A stretch of 64,000 nucleotides of DNA from SG8-38 sp041576815 (GTDB lineage: Bacteria > Myxococcota_A > Polyangia > Polyangiales > Houyiibacteriaceae): the NCBI GenBank assembly GCA_041576815.1, contig JBFGKE010000002.1:111921-175920 (forward strand). Direction: 5' to 3'. A program made the position numbers and the translations under genes. Of the stretch, positions 16,991 through 25,809 are shown piece by piece. How positions within the stretch are numbered: position 1 is the first letter of the stretch; every line of letters starts with the position of its first letter. The notes beneath the pieces are model-generated. The model saw only the letters and a program-made list of their open reading frames with translations, was not told the DNA's origin and did no database searches.

Positions 16991-18118
16991 ATGCGCGCGC
17001 TGCCGCTCAATTTCCGTGATGCCCCGCGCTCGGATGTGCGCCGATGGAACGATTGGCGTTGGCAGGCGCAGCATGCCGTGACCGATTTACAAGGTCTGGA
17101 CAGAGCCTTGGCGCTGACCGACGCAGAGCGAAAAGGCGCCGCTCGCGCGATGGCGGCTGGGCTACCGATCTCGATTACGCCCTATTATCTCTCGCTCTGT
17201 GATCCGACGGACGCCGATTGCCCGATTCGGCGCCAGTGCGTACCGCGCGTGGAGGAAACTGTTGCGGTGGAGGGAGATCTCCGCGACCCGCTCGGTGAGG
17301 AGGCGCACGAGGTGGCGCCGCACCTCATCCGACGTTACCCGGATCGCGTGCTCCTCGTCGCGACCGACCGATGCGGCGTGTACTGCAGGTTCTGTACGCG
17401 ATCGCGCCTCGTCGGGGATGGCGGTGGCGCCCGCTCGATGGCCGCGCTCGAGCCGGCGTTCAAATGGATCGAGGCGCACGCCGAGATTCACGACGTCATC
17501 GTCTCGGGAGGCGACCCGTGCCTGATGTCGACCGAGCGGCTCGCCCGGTTACTTCGTCGTTTGGGCGCAATCGAGCATGTCCAGTACGTCCGGCTCGCCA
17601 CCCGAGTGCCGGTGACGCTGCCGCAGCGGATCACCCTCGAGCTGTGCCGCGCGATACGCGCAAGCCACGAAGCGACTTGGGTACTGACGCATTTCAATCA
17701 CCCGAAGGAGCTGACCGACGAGGCGCGCACGGCATGCGCTCGCCTAGCCGATGCAGGGCTTCCCGTCATGAACCAGACGGTCCTACTCCGCGGCATCAAC
17801 GACAGCCCGGACGTCCTCGAACGATTGTTTCGGGGCCTGGTCCAGGCGCGGGTTCGGCCCTATTACTTGCTACAAATGGACCCCGTCGGCGGTACCGGGC
17901 ATCTTCGGACGCCCCTCAGACGCGGGATCGAGCTGATGGCGGCGCTCCAGGGGCGCGTCAGCGGCATTGCGCTCCCCAAGCTGATCGTCGACACCCCCGG
18001 GGGTCTCGGCAAAGTTCCGCTCAGCCCGAGCTACCTGGTCGCCGAGGCCGATGGGGTGTCGGTCCTCGAGACCTTTCGCGGCGACCTCGTGGAATATCAC
18101 GACCCCCCGAAGTACTGA
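16991..18118 (+). CDS. KamA family radical SAM protein (lysine 2,3-aminomutase/EpmB-like)
   Basis: 375 residues. The radical-SAM cluster is CGVYCRFC (CxxxCxxC, near residue 131), followed by VIVSGGDP. The C-terminal DTPGGLGK supplies the PLP lysine typical of aminomutases, so both cofactors look intact. The length is closer to EpmB-like enzymes (about 340) and short KamA forms than to clostridial KamA (about 416). Candidates are lysine 2,3-aminomutase, glutamate 2,3-aminomutase, or EF-P lysine modification; no efp or epmA is in the window to decide. The start is the ATG at 16991; an open upstream frame is antisense to the PEP carboxykinase gene. sdhC begins 20 bp downstream. Confidence 0.85.
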   Translation: MRALPLNFRDAPRSDVRRWNDWRWQAQHAVTDLQGLDRALALTDAERKGAARAMAAGLPISITPYYLSLCDPTDADCPIRRQCVPRVEETVAVEGDLRDPLGEEAHEVAPHLIRRYPDRVLLVATDRCGVYCRFCTRSRLVGDGGGARSMAALEPAFKWIEAHAEIHDVIVSGGDPCLMSTERLARLLRRLGAIEHVQYVRLATRVPVTLPQRITLELCRAIRASHEATWVLTHFNHPKELTDEARTACARLADAGLPVMNQTVLLRGINDSPDVLERLFRGLVQARVRPYYLLQMDPVGGTGHLRTPLRRGIELMAALQGRVSGIALPKLIVDTPGGLGKVPLSPSYLVAEADGVSVLETFRGDLVEYHDPPKY

Positions 18119-18138
18119 ATCTCCCGAGAGAAGACCCC

Positions 18139-18783
18139 ATGCAACGCTCGCTCACGCTTCACGACACCACAATCGGAAAGAAAGTGATCATGGCCCTTTC
18201 CGGGTTCGTGATCGTCGGCTTCACGATCGGCCACTTCCTCGGCAACCTGAACCTCTACCTCGGGCCCGAGGCGCTCAACGGGTATGCGAAGGCTCTTCAC
18301 GACCTGCCTGCGCTCGTCTGGGGAACGCGACTGGTTTTGCTCTTCGCATTCGGCGCGCACATCGCGTCGGCATTTTCGCTTTGGGGTCGCAACCGCCGGG
18401 CGCGCGGCTCGCGCTACAAGAAGAACAAAGACCTGGCCACGGACTACGCCGCACGCACGATGTATTGGACCGGTCCGATCTTACTTCTGTACTTGGTCTA
18501 CCACCTCTTGCACTTCACGATTCTGCCCGCGCATCCGGGCGACGTGTACCGAAACGTCGTCGAGGGTTTCCAGAATCCCCTCATCGCCGGCGTTTACATC
18601 GCAGGCAACGTCGCGCTCGGTTTTCACATCTTTCACGGCATCTACAGCGCATTTCAAACGCTTGGCGCCAATCACCCCCGCATCAATTCGTACCGCCGCG
18701 ATCTCGCGGTCGGAATCGCCGCGGTGATCACGCTCGGGAACCTCTCGTTCCCGATCACCGTGCTCACGGGCATCGTGTCATGA
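18139..18783 (+). CDS. sdhC: Succinate dehydrogenase cytochrome b subunit (b558 family)
   Basis: 214 residues with five membrane helices. Conserved His residues in GHFLGNL, AHIASAF, YHLLHF and FHIFHGIYS are placed to bind two hemes b. This is the single-anchor, five-helix type (as in Bacillus, Wolinella and many delta-proteobacteria) that replaces SdhC plus SdhD, and it usually works with menaquinone. The ATG at 18139 follows GAGAAGACC. It is followed by sdhA (10 bp) and sdhB, giving a complete complex II operon, possibly transcribed together with the upstream radical SAM gene. Confidence 0.92.
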   Translation: MQRSLTLHDTTIGKKVIMALSGFVIVGFTIGHFLGNLNLYLGPEALNGYAKALHDLPALVWGTRLVLLFAFGAHIASAFSLWGRNRRARGSRYKKNKDLATDYAARTMYWTGPILLLYLVYHLLHFTILPAHPGDVYRNVVEGFQNPLIAGVYIAGNVALGFHIFHGIYSAFQTLGANHPRINSYRRDLAVGIAAVITLGNLSFPITVLTGIVS

Positions 18784-18793
18784 GAAGGTAGTC

Positions 18794-20725
18794 ATGGAGT
18801 TACGATCGAACGAGCCGACCGGCCCCATCGACAAACGCTGGTCCAATCACAAGGAGGCGGGCAAGCTCGTCGCACCAGCCAACCGGCGCAAGCACAGCGT
18901 GATCGTGGTGGGCAGCGGGCTCGCGGGGGGAGCAGCCTCGGCCTCGCTCGGCGAGATGGGCTACAACGTCAAGTGCTTCTGCTACCAGGACAGCCCACGC
19001 CGCGCGCACAGCATCGCCGCCCAAGGCGGGATTAACGCGGCCAAGAACTATCAAAACGACGGCGACAGCGTCTACCGGCTCTTCTACGACACGGTGAAGG
19101 GCGGCGACTTTCGCTCGCGCGAGTCGAACGTGTATCGGTTGGCCGAGCTGAGCGTCGAGATTATCGACCAAGCGGTATCGCAAGGCGTGCCGTTCGCCCG
19201 TGAGTACGGTGGGCTCTTGGCGAATCGGTCGTTTGGCGGGGCGCAGGTGTCCCGCACCTTCTACGCGCGCGGTCAGACCGGCCAGCAGCTTCTCCTCGGT
19301 GCATATCAGGCGCTCAGCCGTCAGATCGAGGCCGGCACGGTCGAGATGTTTCCGAGAACGGAAATGCTCGATTTGATCGTCCACGACAGGCGAGCGCGTG
19401 GCATCGTCACGCGCGACCTGACGACGGGGGAAGTCAGCACGCACATCGCCGACATGGTGGTGCTTTGCACCGGCGGCTACAGCAACGTGTTTTACCTATC
19501 GACCAACGCCAAGGGCTGCAACGCGACGGCGGTCTGGCGGGCGCACCGGCGCGGGGCTGCCTTTGCAAACCCTTGCTACACCCAAATCCATCCGACGTGC
19601 ATCCCGCAGGCGGGCCCCTATCAATCGAAGCTCACACTGATGAGCGAGTCGCTTCGAAACGATGGACGGGTCTGGGTACCGCGCAACAAAGAGGACGTCA
19701 CGAAGCCGCCAGAAGCCATCCCAGAGGCCGATCGCTTCTACTACCTCGAGGAGCGCTATCCCGCGTTCGGCAACCTGGTGCCGCGTGACGTAGCTTCTCG
19801 CAACGCGCTCTACGTCACGAACGACGGTCTCGGCGTCGGGCCGGAGGTCGACGGCGAGCGGCGGGGCGTGTACTTGGATTTCAAGGACGCGATCGAGCGC
19901 CTCGGCGAACAGACAAGTCGCGAGCGCTACGGCAACCTCTTCGAGATGTTCCAGCGCATCACGGGGGACAATCCATACGAAACGCCGATGCGCATCTATC
20001 CGGCGACGCACTACACGATGGGCGGCCTGTGGGTGGACTACAATCTACAAACCACGATTCCCGGGCTGTTTGCCGGCGGCGAGGCGAACTTTTCGGACCA
20101 CGGTGCAAATCGGCTCGGCGCGTCCGCGCTGATGCAGGGGCTCGCGGACGGCTATTTCGTGCTCCCGTTCACGGTCGGCAACTACCTCGGTGACGTGCGC
20201 AACCTGCCCCCGCTCGCCGACGATCACCCGGACGTCCAGGCGGCGGTTTCGGCGGTGGAGGCGCGGATCGACAAGCTGATGAACGCCCCGTACCCCAAGC
20301 ACCCGCCCGAGCACTACCACCGCAAGCTCGGCCGCATCATCTGGACCAAGTGCGGCATGTCGCGCAGCAAGGAAGGGCTCGAAGAGGCGCTCCGCGAGAT
20401 TCCCGAGCTTCGCGACGAGTTTTGGCGCGAGGTCAAAGTCACCGGGAGCGGCGCCGAGCTCAACCAGACCCTCGAGCGCGCTGGGCGCGTCGCGGATTTC
20501 TTCGAGCTCGGCGAGCTGATGTGCATCGACGCGCTCGACCGGAAGGAAAGCTGCGGCGGGCACTTCCGTGAGGAATACCAGGAGAACGGGGAGGCCCTTC
20601 GCGACGACGAAAACTACAGCTACGTGGCCGCCTGGGACTGGACCGGCAACGCCAGCGAACCACAGCTGCACAAAGAGCCGCTGACGTTCGAATACGTCAA
20701 GCCCACGAAGCGGAGCTACAAATGA
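18794..20725 (+). CDS. sdhA: Succinate dehydrogenase/fumarate reductase flavoprotein subunit
   Basis: 643 residues. The FAD-binding dinucleotide fold is VVGSGLAGGAASASLGE (about 38-54). The covalent-FAD histidine region is RRAHSIAAQGGINAA. The substrate-binding and active-site block is HYTMGGLWVDYNLQTT (about 403), and GGEANFSDHGANRLGASALM follows. It oxidises succinate to fumarate on the cytoplasmic face and passes electrons to SdhB. Its length and the NYQNDGDSVYRLFYDT insert fit the menaquinone-linked group paired with a five-helix SdhC. Its stop codon overlaps the sdhB start (ATGA). Confidence 0.95.
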   Translation: MELRSNEPTGPIDKRWSNHKEAGKLVAPANRRKHSVIVVGSGLAGGAASASLGEMGYNVKCFCYQDSPRRAHSIAAQGGINAAKNYQNDGDSVYRLFYDTVKGGDFRSRESNVYRLAELSVEIIDQAVSQGVPFAREYGGLLANRSFGGAQVSRTFYARGQTGQQLLLGAYQALSRQIEAGTVEMFPRTEMLDLIVHDRRARGIVTRDLTTGEVSTHIADMVVLCTGGYSNVFYLSTNAKGCNATAVWRAHRRGAAFANPCYTQIHPTCIPQAGPYQSKLTLMSESLRNDGRVWVPRNKEDVTKPPEAIPEADRFYYLEERYPAFGNLVPRDVASRNALYVTNDGLGVGPEVDGERRGVYLDFKDAIERLGEQTSRERYGNLFEMFQRITGDNPYETPMRIYPATHYTMGGLWVDYNLQTTIPGLFAGGEANFSDHGANRLGASALMQGLADGYFVLPFTVGNYLGDVRNLPPLADDHPDVQAAVSAVEARIDKLMNAPYPKHPPEHYHRKLGRIIWTKCGMSRSKEGLEEALREIPELRDEFWREVKVTGSGAELNQTLERAGRVADFFELGELMCIDALDRKESCGGHFREEYQENGEALRDDENYSYVAAWDWTGNASEPQLHKEPLTFEYVKPTKRSYK

Positions 20726-21507
20726 GCGACCGGCTGATCAACCTAACCCTGCACGTTTGGCGCCAGACCGGTCCCGACGAGCCCGGGCGTTTCGAAACCT
20801 ACCAGGCAAAAGACATCACGACGCACATGTCATTTCTCGAGATGCTGGACGTCGTGAACGAAGGCCTGATCGAAAGAGGCGAGACGCCGATCGTATTCGA
20901 CTACGACTGCCGTGAAGGCATCTGCGGCAGCTGTGGAATCGTGGTCAACGGCGAAGCACATGGCCCGCAGCGGCGCACGAGCACGTGTCAGGTGCACATG
21001 CGGCAGTTCCAAGACGGAGACGAGCTCTGGCTCGAGCCGTGGCGTGCAAGCGGATTTCCCATCGTGAAAGACCTGATGGTAGATCGAAGCGCGTTCGACC
21101 GAATCATGCAGGCGGGCGGCTATGTTTCGATTCGCACGGGGAGCGCGCCGGAGGCCAACGAGCTTCCCGTCGCCAAAGAGCTGGCAGACAAAGCGATGGA
21201 TGCAGCCGCTTGCATCGGGTGCGGAGCCTGTGTCGCGGCCTGCCCGAACGCATCGGCGAGTCTGTTCACGGCAGCCAAGGTCGCTCATCTTTCGCTTCTG
21301 CCACAGGGTCAGCCCGAACGGGCGGACCGCGTTCGGAAGATGGTCGCACAAATGGACGCCGAGGGCTTCGGCGGCTGCACCAACCACGGCGAATGCGAGG
21401 CCGCGTGCCCGAAGGGGATCAGCCTCGACTGGATCGCGCGGATGAACCGGGAGCTGGTGCGCGCGATGGTCAAGTCCGAAAAGCCCGTTCAGGCGCGCGA
21501 CCGCTAG
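20722..21507 (+). CDS. sdhB: Succinate dehydrogenase iron-sulfur subunit
   Basis: 261 residues. The N-terminal plant-type ferredoxin domain has CREGICGSCG and a fourth Cys in TSTCQVHM (2Fe-2S). The C-terminal part has CIGCGACVAACP (4Fe-4S) and CTNHGECEAACPKGI (3Fe-4S with shared Cys). The protein connects the flavoprotein to the quinone site in SdhC. It overlaps sdhA by 4 bases and ends convergently over the last 4 bases of the DedA-family gene on the other strand. Confidence 0.95.
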   Translation: MSDRLINLTLHVWRQTGPDEPGRFETYQAKDITTHMSFLEMLDVVNEGLIERGETPIVFDYDCREGICGSCGIVVNGEAHGPQRRTSTCQVHMRQFQDGDELWLEPWRASGFPIVKDLMVDRSAFDRIMQAGGYVSIRTGSAPEANELPVAKELADKAMDAAACIGCGACVAACPNASASLFTAAKVAHLSLLPQGQPERADRVRKMVAQMDAEGFGGCTNHGECEAACPKGISLDWIARMNRELVRAMVKSEKPVQARDR

Positions 21508-22142
21508 GTACGCCTGAGGTCGTAGACGAAGCGTGCGACGATCGCGAGCGTGACGGCCGCGACGAGGACGAGCGTGGCGAGCGTGTATCGTTCGACCAAG
21601 CTGAGCAGCGCATCCCAGTTGCTGCCGACCGCGTAGCCGGCTGCCATCAGAAGCGCGTTCCAAAGCGCGGCCGAAATCCCACCGTAAAGCAAGACGTGAA
21701 CCGCCCGCATGCGTGACAGGCCCGCGCCGACGAAGAAAAAAGCACGGAGCGCGGGAAGGAAACGATTAAACGTCAGATACATCCCGCCGTGGCGGGCATA
21801 CCCTCGACGCACTGCGTCGAGAGCGCGAGTAGCGGCCGGCCGCCTCAAGAACGACGGCCAGCTCGCCTCGTGATCGGCGAGCCAAGTGCCGAAGGCCCAC
21901 GCGGCGAGCCCGCCCAACATCGCGCCTGCCGTCAGAGCCAAGTACACGTAGAACCAGCGCAATTGCGCGCGAACCGCGAGCGCAACGGCGAACAGCGCAA
22001 CCGTGTCGCCGGGAATCGGAGGCACGACGTACTCGACCCCGGCGGACGCTGCGACGAGCGTGTAGGCCCAGTAGTCGGGGCCGTGCTCCAATGTATGCAG
22101 AAATTCGTCAAGCACCGGAACAACACATAGGCTTGCGATCAC
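21504..22142 (-). CDS. DedA/VTT family membrane protein
   Basis: 212 residues with a GTG start. The hydrophobic pattern gives about five membrane segments. The VTT-domain signatures are PPIPGDTVALF (about 41-51) and TFNRFLPALRAFFFVGAG (about 128), equivalent to the [F/Y]xRF.P.[I/L]R motif. DedA proteins are implicated in undecaprenyl-phosphate or phospholipid translocation and membrane homeostasis; which one applies here is not visible. It is convergent with sdhB and divergent from the SirB1-like gene across 74 bp. Confidence 0.85.
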   Translation of the reverse strand: MIASLCVVPVLDEFLHTLEHGPDYWAYTLVAASAGVEYVVPPIPGDTVALFAVALAVRAQLRWFYVYLALTAGAMLGGLAAWAFGTWLADHEASWPSFLRRPAATRALDAVRRGYARHGGMYLTFNRFLPALRAFFFVGAGLSRMRAVHVLLYGGISAALWNALLMAAGYAVGSNWDALLSLVERYTLATLVLVAAVTLAIVARFVYDLRRT

Positions 22143-22216
22143 CGTGGGTTTAGCACACTGCTCGGCTCGACATCAGCTCCCGATGAGTCACTCTCCTCTG
22201 GCGCAAGGTTAGAATC

Positions 22217-23035
22217 GTGGCGAGCGGAGATCCTCTTGTATCGATGTTGCAGCGGCCCAACGCCCGGGTCGAGGATGTCGCCATTGTCATCGCGCGCGAA
22301 GCGAACCCCGCGCTCGACGAATACGAGATACGACGCGAGCTCGACAACCTCGGCGCAGAAGCGCTGATTCGTCGCGGGCTTCGCTCGACTCCCGAGCGCG
22401 ACGGTCGAATTCTCGCAGAGCTCTTGTTCGAGGAGCTCGGCTTCGAGGGGGAGCGCGACGATTACTACAATCCCTTCAACAGCTACATCGACCAAGTGCT
22501 GATTCGACGCAAGGGGATCCCCATTTCGCTTTCCGCGCTGACGATGGCGGTCGGCGAGCGCGCAGGCATGGAAGTCGAGGGTGTCGGCTTCCCCGGGCAC
22601 TTCTTGGTGCGCGTCGGAGGGCCGCAGGGCGTCTATCAGGACCCGTTCCACGGTGGCGAGCTGCTCGACGGGCACGGCCTTCGAAGGCTCGCGGCGCGTT
22701 TCCTCGGTGCTGAGATGGCACTTCATCCGAGTTATCTCGAGCCGGTCGACTGCCACACGATCGCGATTCGCATGCTCGCCAACCTCAAGAACGCGCACCG
22801 CCGTCAGGGCGACTACGCGCGAGCGATGCTTGCTTGCGATCACTTGGTCGAGCTCACCCAAGCGCCCGAGCACCGAAGAGATCGTGGGTTGCTCGCACAC
22901 GCCCTTCGCACGTTTGGGGCTGCATCCGAGGACCTGGCGGCGTATCTCGAGGCCCGCCCGGACGCCAAAGACGCCCGCGCGATCAGCCTGGCCCTCGAAG
23001 AGGCGCGTGAGCAGGCCGGCCAGGTGCTTCACTGA
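22217..23035 (+). CDS. SirB1 family protein (transglutaminase-like fold plus TPR tail)
   Basis: 272 residues from a GTG. The signatures YYNPFNSYIDQVLIRRKGIPISLS (about 81-104) and GFPGHFLVRV (about 121) define the SirB1/YchA transglutaminase-like family. The C-terminal 80 residues form TPR-like helices (NLKNAHRRQGDYARAML). The catalytic Cys typical of transglutaminases is not evident, so it is probably non-enzymatic. Its role is unknown in any organism with confidence. It begins a run with hisC (61 bp later) and an HD-domain gene. Confidence 0.85.
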   Translation: MASGDPLVSMLQRPNARVEDVAIVIAREANPALDEYEIRRELDNLGAEALIRRGLRSTPERDGRILAELLFEELGFEGERDDYYNPFNSYIDQVLIRRKGIPISLSALTMAVGERAGMEVEGVGFPGHFLVRVGGPQGVYQDPFHGGELLDGHGLRRLAARFLGAEMALHPSYLEPVDCHTIAIRMLANLKNAHRRQGDYARAMLACDHLVELTQAPEHRRDRGLLAHALRTFGAASEDLAAYLEARPDAKDARAISLALEEAREQAGQVLH

Positions 23036-23096
23036 TCGTCCGGCCGCTTTACAGCGCCGCGCCGCGTGCAATGACTGCCCCGGACCGCCGAGGCCC

Positions 23097-24191
23097 ATGT
23101 CGATCGAATCACTGAAAGCGCTGTTTCGGCCCGAGCTTGCAGAGCTGAGCCCGTATCGCGTGCCGCCCGCGCCGCCTGCGGTGAAGCTCGACGCAAACGA
23201 GAGCCCGTGGCCGCTCCCGCCCGACGCGCGAGCCCGGATCGCTTCGGTCATGCACGCGACCGACATCCATCGCTACCCCGACGGTCGCGCAACCAAGCTG
23301 AGGAACGCGCTCGCGCGGGGGCTCGGTGGAAGCGCCGACGAGTACGTGCTCGGCGCGGGCTCGGATGAGCTGATCGCCCTGCTCGCGACCGCCATGGCCA
23401 AGCCACGCGCTGGCGCCCAACGCGCGGTCGTCGTGTTCCCGGAGCCGACCTTCGTGATGTATGGGGTCACGAGCAAGGTGCACGGCTGGACGACGATTGG
23501 CGTGCCCCTCGACGATGCGTGGGATCTCGACGCAGACGCAATGGCCGATGCGCTCGAGCGGCACTCGCCGAATCTCGTTTACTACGCGACCCCAAACAAC
23601 CCGACCGGCGCATGCTTCTCGCGAGCGCGCATCGAGTCACTGATCGAGGCTTTTCCGGACACGCTGCACGTCATCGACGAGGCGTACGGCGCCTACTCCG
23701 ACCAGTCGTTTGCGACGCTGTGCGAGGAGCGCCCGCAGTGCGCGCTCCTCGGCACCCTCTCGAAAATCGGCTTTGCGGGCATCCGCGTCGGCTGGGTGCG
23801 CCTCGACGAAGCCCTTGCCGCAGAGCTCGACAAAGTCCGGCAACCGTTCAACCTGAACACGGGCTCTCAGGAGGTCGCGACCCTCGCGCTCACGGACCTC
23901 GCGCCGCTGCTGGAGGATCACGTGACTACCATCGTCGCCGAGCGGGAGCGGCTCCGCGTCGAGCTCGAGCGATTCGATGCCCTTCACTGCTACCCGAGCG
24001 ATGCCAATTTCCTGCTCGTCCGCGTCGCCGGCGAGGTGCCCACGCTCTGCGAGGCGTTGCTGAGCCGCGAAATTGCAGTCCGTCAGTTCCCAAACGGCGA
24101 GCCACGGCTCAGGGCTTGCATTCGAATCACGATCGGCACACCAGAAGAGAACGGGCGCCTTCTCGGGGCGCTCGAAGATATACTGAGCTGA
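23097..24191 (+). CDS. hisC: Histidinol-phosphate aminotransferase
   Basis: 364 residues. Class I/II PLP aminotransferase features are in order: KLDANESPW (about 28), GAGSDELI, YATPNNPTGA (about 163), DEAYGAYSD (about 195), the Schiff-base lysine in GTLSKIGFAGIRVGW (about 222) and a C-terminal RACIRITIGTPEEN. This pattern is that of HisC, which transaminates imidazole-acetol phosphate in histidine synthesis. HisC-like enzymes can also act on aromatic or cobyric substrates; no other his genes are near. The start is the ATG at 23097; an open upstream frame overlaps the SirB1-like gene. Confidence 0.88.
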   Translation: MSIESLKALFRPELAELSPYRVPPAPPAVKLDANESPWPLPPDARARIASVMHATDIHRYPDGRATKLRNALARGLGGSADEYVLGAGSDELIALLATAMAKPRAGAQRAVVVFPEPTFVMYGVTSKVHGWTTIGVPLDDAWDLDADAMADALERHSPNLVYYATPNNPTGACFSRARIESLIEAFPDTLHVIDEAYGAYSDQSFATLCEERPQCALLGTLSKIGFAGIRVGWVRLDEALAAELDKVRQPFNLNTGSQEVATLALTDLAPLLEDHVTTIVAERERLRVELERFDALHCYPSDANFLLVRVAGEVPTLCEALLSREIAVRQFPNGEPRLRACIRITIGTPEENGRLLGALEDILS

Positions 24192-24194
24192 CCA

Positions 24195-25118
24195 ATGTCC
24201 GTCGCGAGAGAGGTGACGCCGGAACGGGCGATCAAGGCGCTGAAATGGGCCGCCTCGGTGGCGAGCGACCCCACGCTGCGTCACGACGAGCCCGAGCGCC
24301 CTTCCCCGGCCGAGTGGCGCGCGGTGCCTCTTTCCGCCCTCCGCGAGCACATGGATCGGCTACTCATGTCCAAGCATCCCGAGCCCGGTCTCGATGCAAT
24401 CGAATCGGTCGGCTGCCTCGATGCATGGCTGCCGGAAGTCGCAGCGATGGTGGGCTTCGGCGACAACGAGTGGCGGCACAAAGACGTTTGGAAGCACACG
24501 AAGCAGGTCGTGAAGCAGTCGGTCCCGCGGCTCGAGGTACGCTGGGGGGCACTCCTCCACGACATCGGCAAACCCAAGACACGCCGCATCGACGAACGCG
24601 GCAACGTGACGTTCCACGGGCACAGCGAGGTCGGCGCGGCGATGTATCGGAAGCGTGTCGCAGATCGGCTCGGTTTCGAAGGTGCGCTTCGCGAGCGAAT
24701 CCATTTCTTGATCCTGCATCACCTTCGTGCGGCGCAGTACGACGACGAGTGGACCGACGCGGCAGTGCGTCGCTTCTACAAGCAAATGGGCGATGGCCTG
24801 CGCGACCTACTCGACCTGAGCCGCGCCGACATCACGACGAAGCGGCCCGAAAAGCGCCGCCGCGGCGTCCGGCAGATCAGCCTGCTCGCGAAGCGGATTC
24901 GAGATCTCCAGGTGGAGGACGCCAAGGTTGCGCCCCTGCCTAAGGGGCTCGGCACGCTCATCATGGAGCGCTTTGGCTTGTCTCCCTCGAAACGGCTCGG
25001 CGACCTGATGAAACAGCTCACCGCGACGGTCGAGACCGGCGAGCTCGAACCGCAGCAGCCAGCGGACTACTACCTCGCGCACCTCGACGAAAACCGCGAT
25101 CAATACGGCCTGAGCTGA
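24195..25118 (+). CDS. HD-domain protein resembling the C-terminal part of CCA-adding enzyme
   Basis: 307 residues starting 3 bp after hisC. The opening REVTPERAIKALKWAASVASDPTLRH looks like the neck of tRNA nucleotidyltransferases. LGVDAIES-type helix packing (GLDAIESVGCLDAWLPE) leads to an HD domain: HKDVWKHTKQVV (about 96), ALLHDIGKPKTR (about 119), HGHSEVGA (about 144) and ILHHLRAA. The nucleotidyltransferase head with its GGxxRD motif is absent, so it cannot add CCA by itself. Expected activity is a metal-dependent phosphohydrolase or phosphodiesterase, substrate unknown. The stop codon runs straight into a short palindromic element. Confidence 0.8.
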   Translation: MSVAREVTPERAIKALKWAASVASDPTLRHDEPERPSPAEWRAVPLSALREHMDRLLMSKHPEPGLDAIESVGCLDAWLPEVAAMVGFGDNEWRHKDVWKHTKQVVKQSVPRLEVRWGALLHDIGKPKTRRIDERGNVTFHGHSEVGAAMYRKRVADRLGFEGALRERIHFLILHHLRAAQYDDEWTDAAVRRFYKQMGDGLRDLLDLSRADITTKRPEKRRRGVRQISLLAKRIRDLQVEDAKVAPLPKGLGTLIMERFGLSPSKRLGDLMKQLTATVETGELEPQQPADYYLAHLDENRDQYGLS

Positions 25119-25142
25119 AAAGAGGGGTCAGGCACCCGTTTC
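25117..25142. repeat. Short imperfect palindrome behind HD-domain gene (copy 1 of 3)
   Basis: Directly at the TGA of the HD-domain gene, AAAGAGGGGTCAGGCACCCGTTT forms an imperfect hairpin (GGGT/ACCC core with A and T flanks). Its core GGGGTCAG is shared with the element at 61960-61978, and its layout with the one at 28376-28396. I interpret the three as members of one REP-like family. Confidence 0.5.
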
Positions 25143-25168
25143 ACTGCCACGGATGTGACGAAACCGAA

Positions 25169-25576
25169 CTAGCGTCGGTACGAGAGTTGGAGGACGCCGC
25201 CGCCAAAGCGGGGCTCTACCCGCAAGTTGAGCTTTTCGGGCTGGGGCGATTTTCGCTGGTTGAGGTCCAAGCCGTAGCGCGCGAGCTTCTCGACCCGAAG
25301 CGCAAATACGCGAAGGTCGTGCGAGAAGGTGAAGGTGTCGACCGCGGGCGCGGGCACCTTGCCGACTGCAGCGACGACGTAGGGATTCGTCATTCCAAGC
25401 ACGGCCGCGGGGGCCGCGAGGGGGCCAACCTGGATCGCTGCGACGGGCGCATCGGCCGACGCGCTCTTGGCCCCGAAAAGCGATGCAAAAAGCGCGCAGA
25501 GGACGCACAGAACGCTAACGCAGGGGCATTTCCGACGGGCAGCGGGCCCCACCTGAACACTCTTCTTCAAACTCAT
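25169..25576 (-). CDS. Small exported protein of unknown function
   Basis: About 135 residues. The first 40 form a basic and then hydrophobic signal peptide (RRKCPCVSVLCVLCALFASLFG) with cleavage expected at SASA-DA. The mature domain is about 95 residues with several predicted strands (TFTFSHDLRVFALRV, LNLRVEPRFGGGVLQLSYRR) and ends in a run resembling a final membrane strand. No family is recognised. An extended start at 25585 (CTG/ATG-like MCGM) is possible. It follows ftsZ in the same direction but is separated from it by a hairpin, so it is probably transcribed independently. Confidence 0.5.
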   Translation of the reverse strand: MSLKKSVQVGPAARRKCPCVSVLCVLCALFASLFGAKSASADAPVAAIQVGPLAAPAAVLGMTNPYVVAAVGKVPAPAVDTFTFSHDLRVFALRVEKLARYGLDLNQRKSPQPEKLNLRVEPRFGGGVLQLSYRR

Positions 25577-25585
25577 CCCACACAA

Positions 25586-25757
25586 AAGTATGTCAGAAGC
25601 GGAACGATTAAGCTAGAGGGGTGAATTTCCAACACGGGCTGTTCCCCTCGTCCGAGCACGTTACCTGCTTTACGGGCTGTCGCAAAGCGTTTTGGGCAAC
25701 GACTCTGAATACGTTTTCGCGCCGGTCACCAGTCGCGTGCGTCGCGGCGGCGAATCC
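25586..25757. other. Non-coding gap between small exported protein gene and ftsZ hairpin
   Basis: No convincing gene on either strand; short plus-strand frames here are antisense extensions of ftsZ. The stretch is less GC-rich than its surroundings and presumably holds the promoter of the small exported protein gene (for example a CATACT box near 25584-25600 on the minus strand), but no site is strong enough to call. Confidence 0.4.
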
Positions 25758-25781
25758 GAAGCCCGGACTAAGCCGGGCTTC
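25758..25781 (-). terminator. Perfect 9-bp hairpin downstream of ftsZ
   Basis: GAAGCCCGG and CCGGGCTTC (25758-25766, 25773-25781) pair perfectly around a 6-base loop, 29 bp behind the ftsZ stop codon. There is no clear T-run on the minus strand, so it may act as a processing or 3'-stabilising hairpin, or as a terminator without a U-tract. It marks the likely end of the dcw transcript. Confidence 0.55.
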
Positions 25782-25809
25782 AAGCTAAGCGCACGAAATG
25801 AAGATGGTT

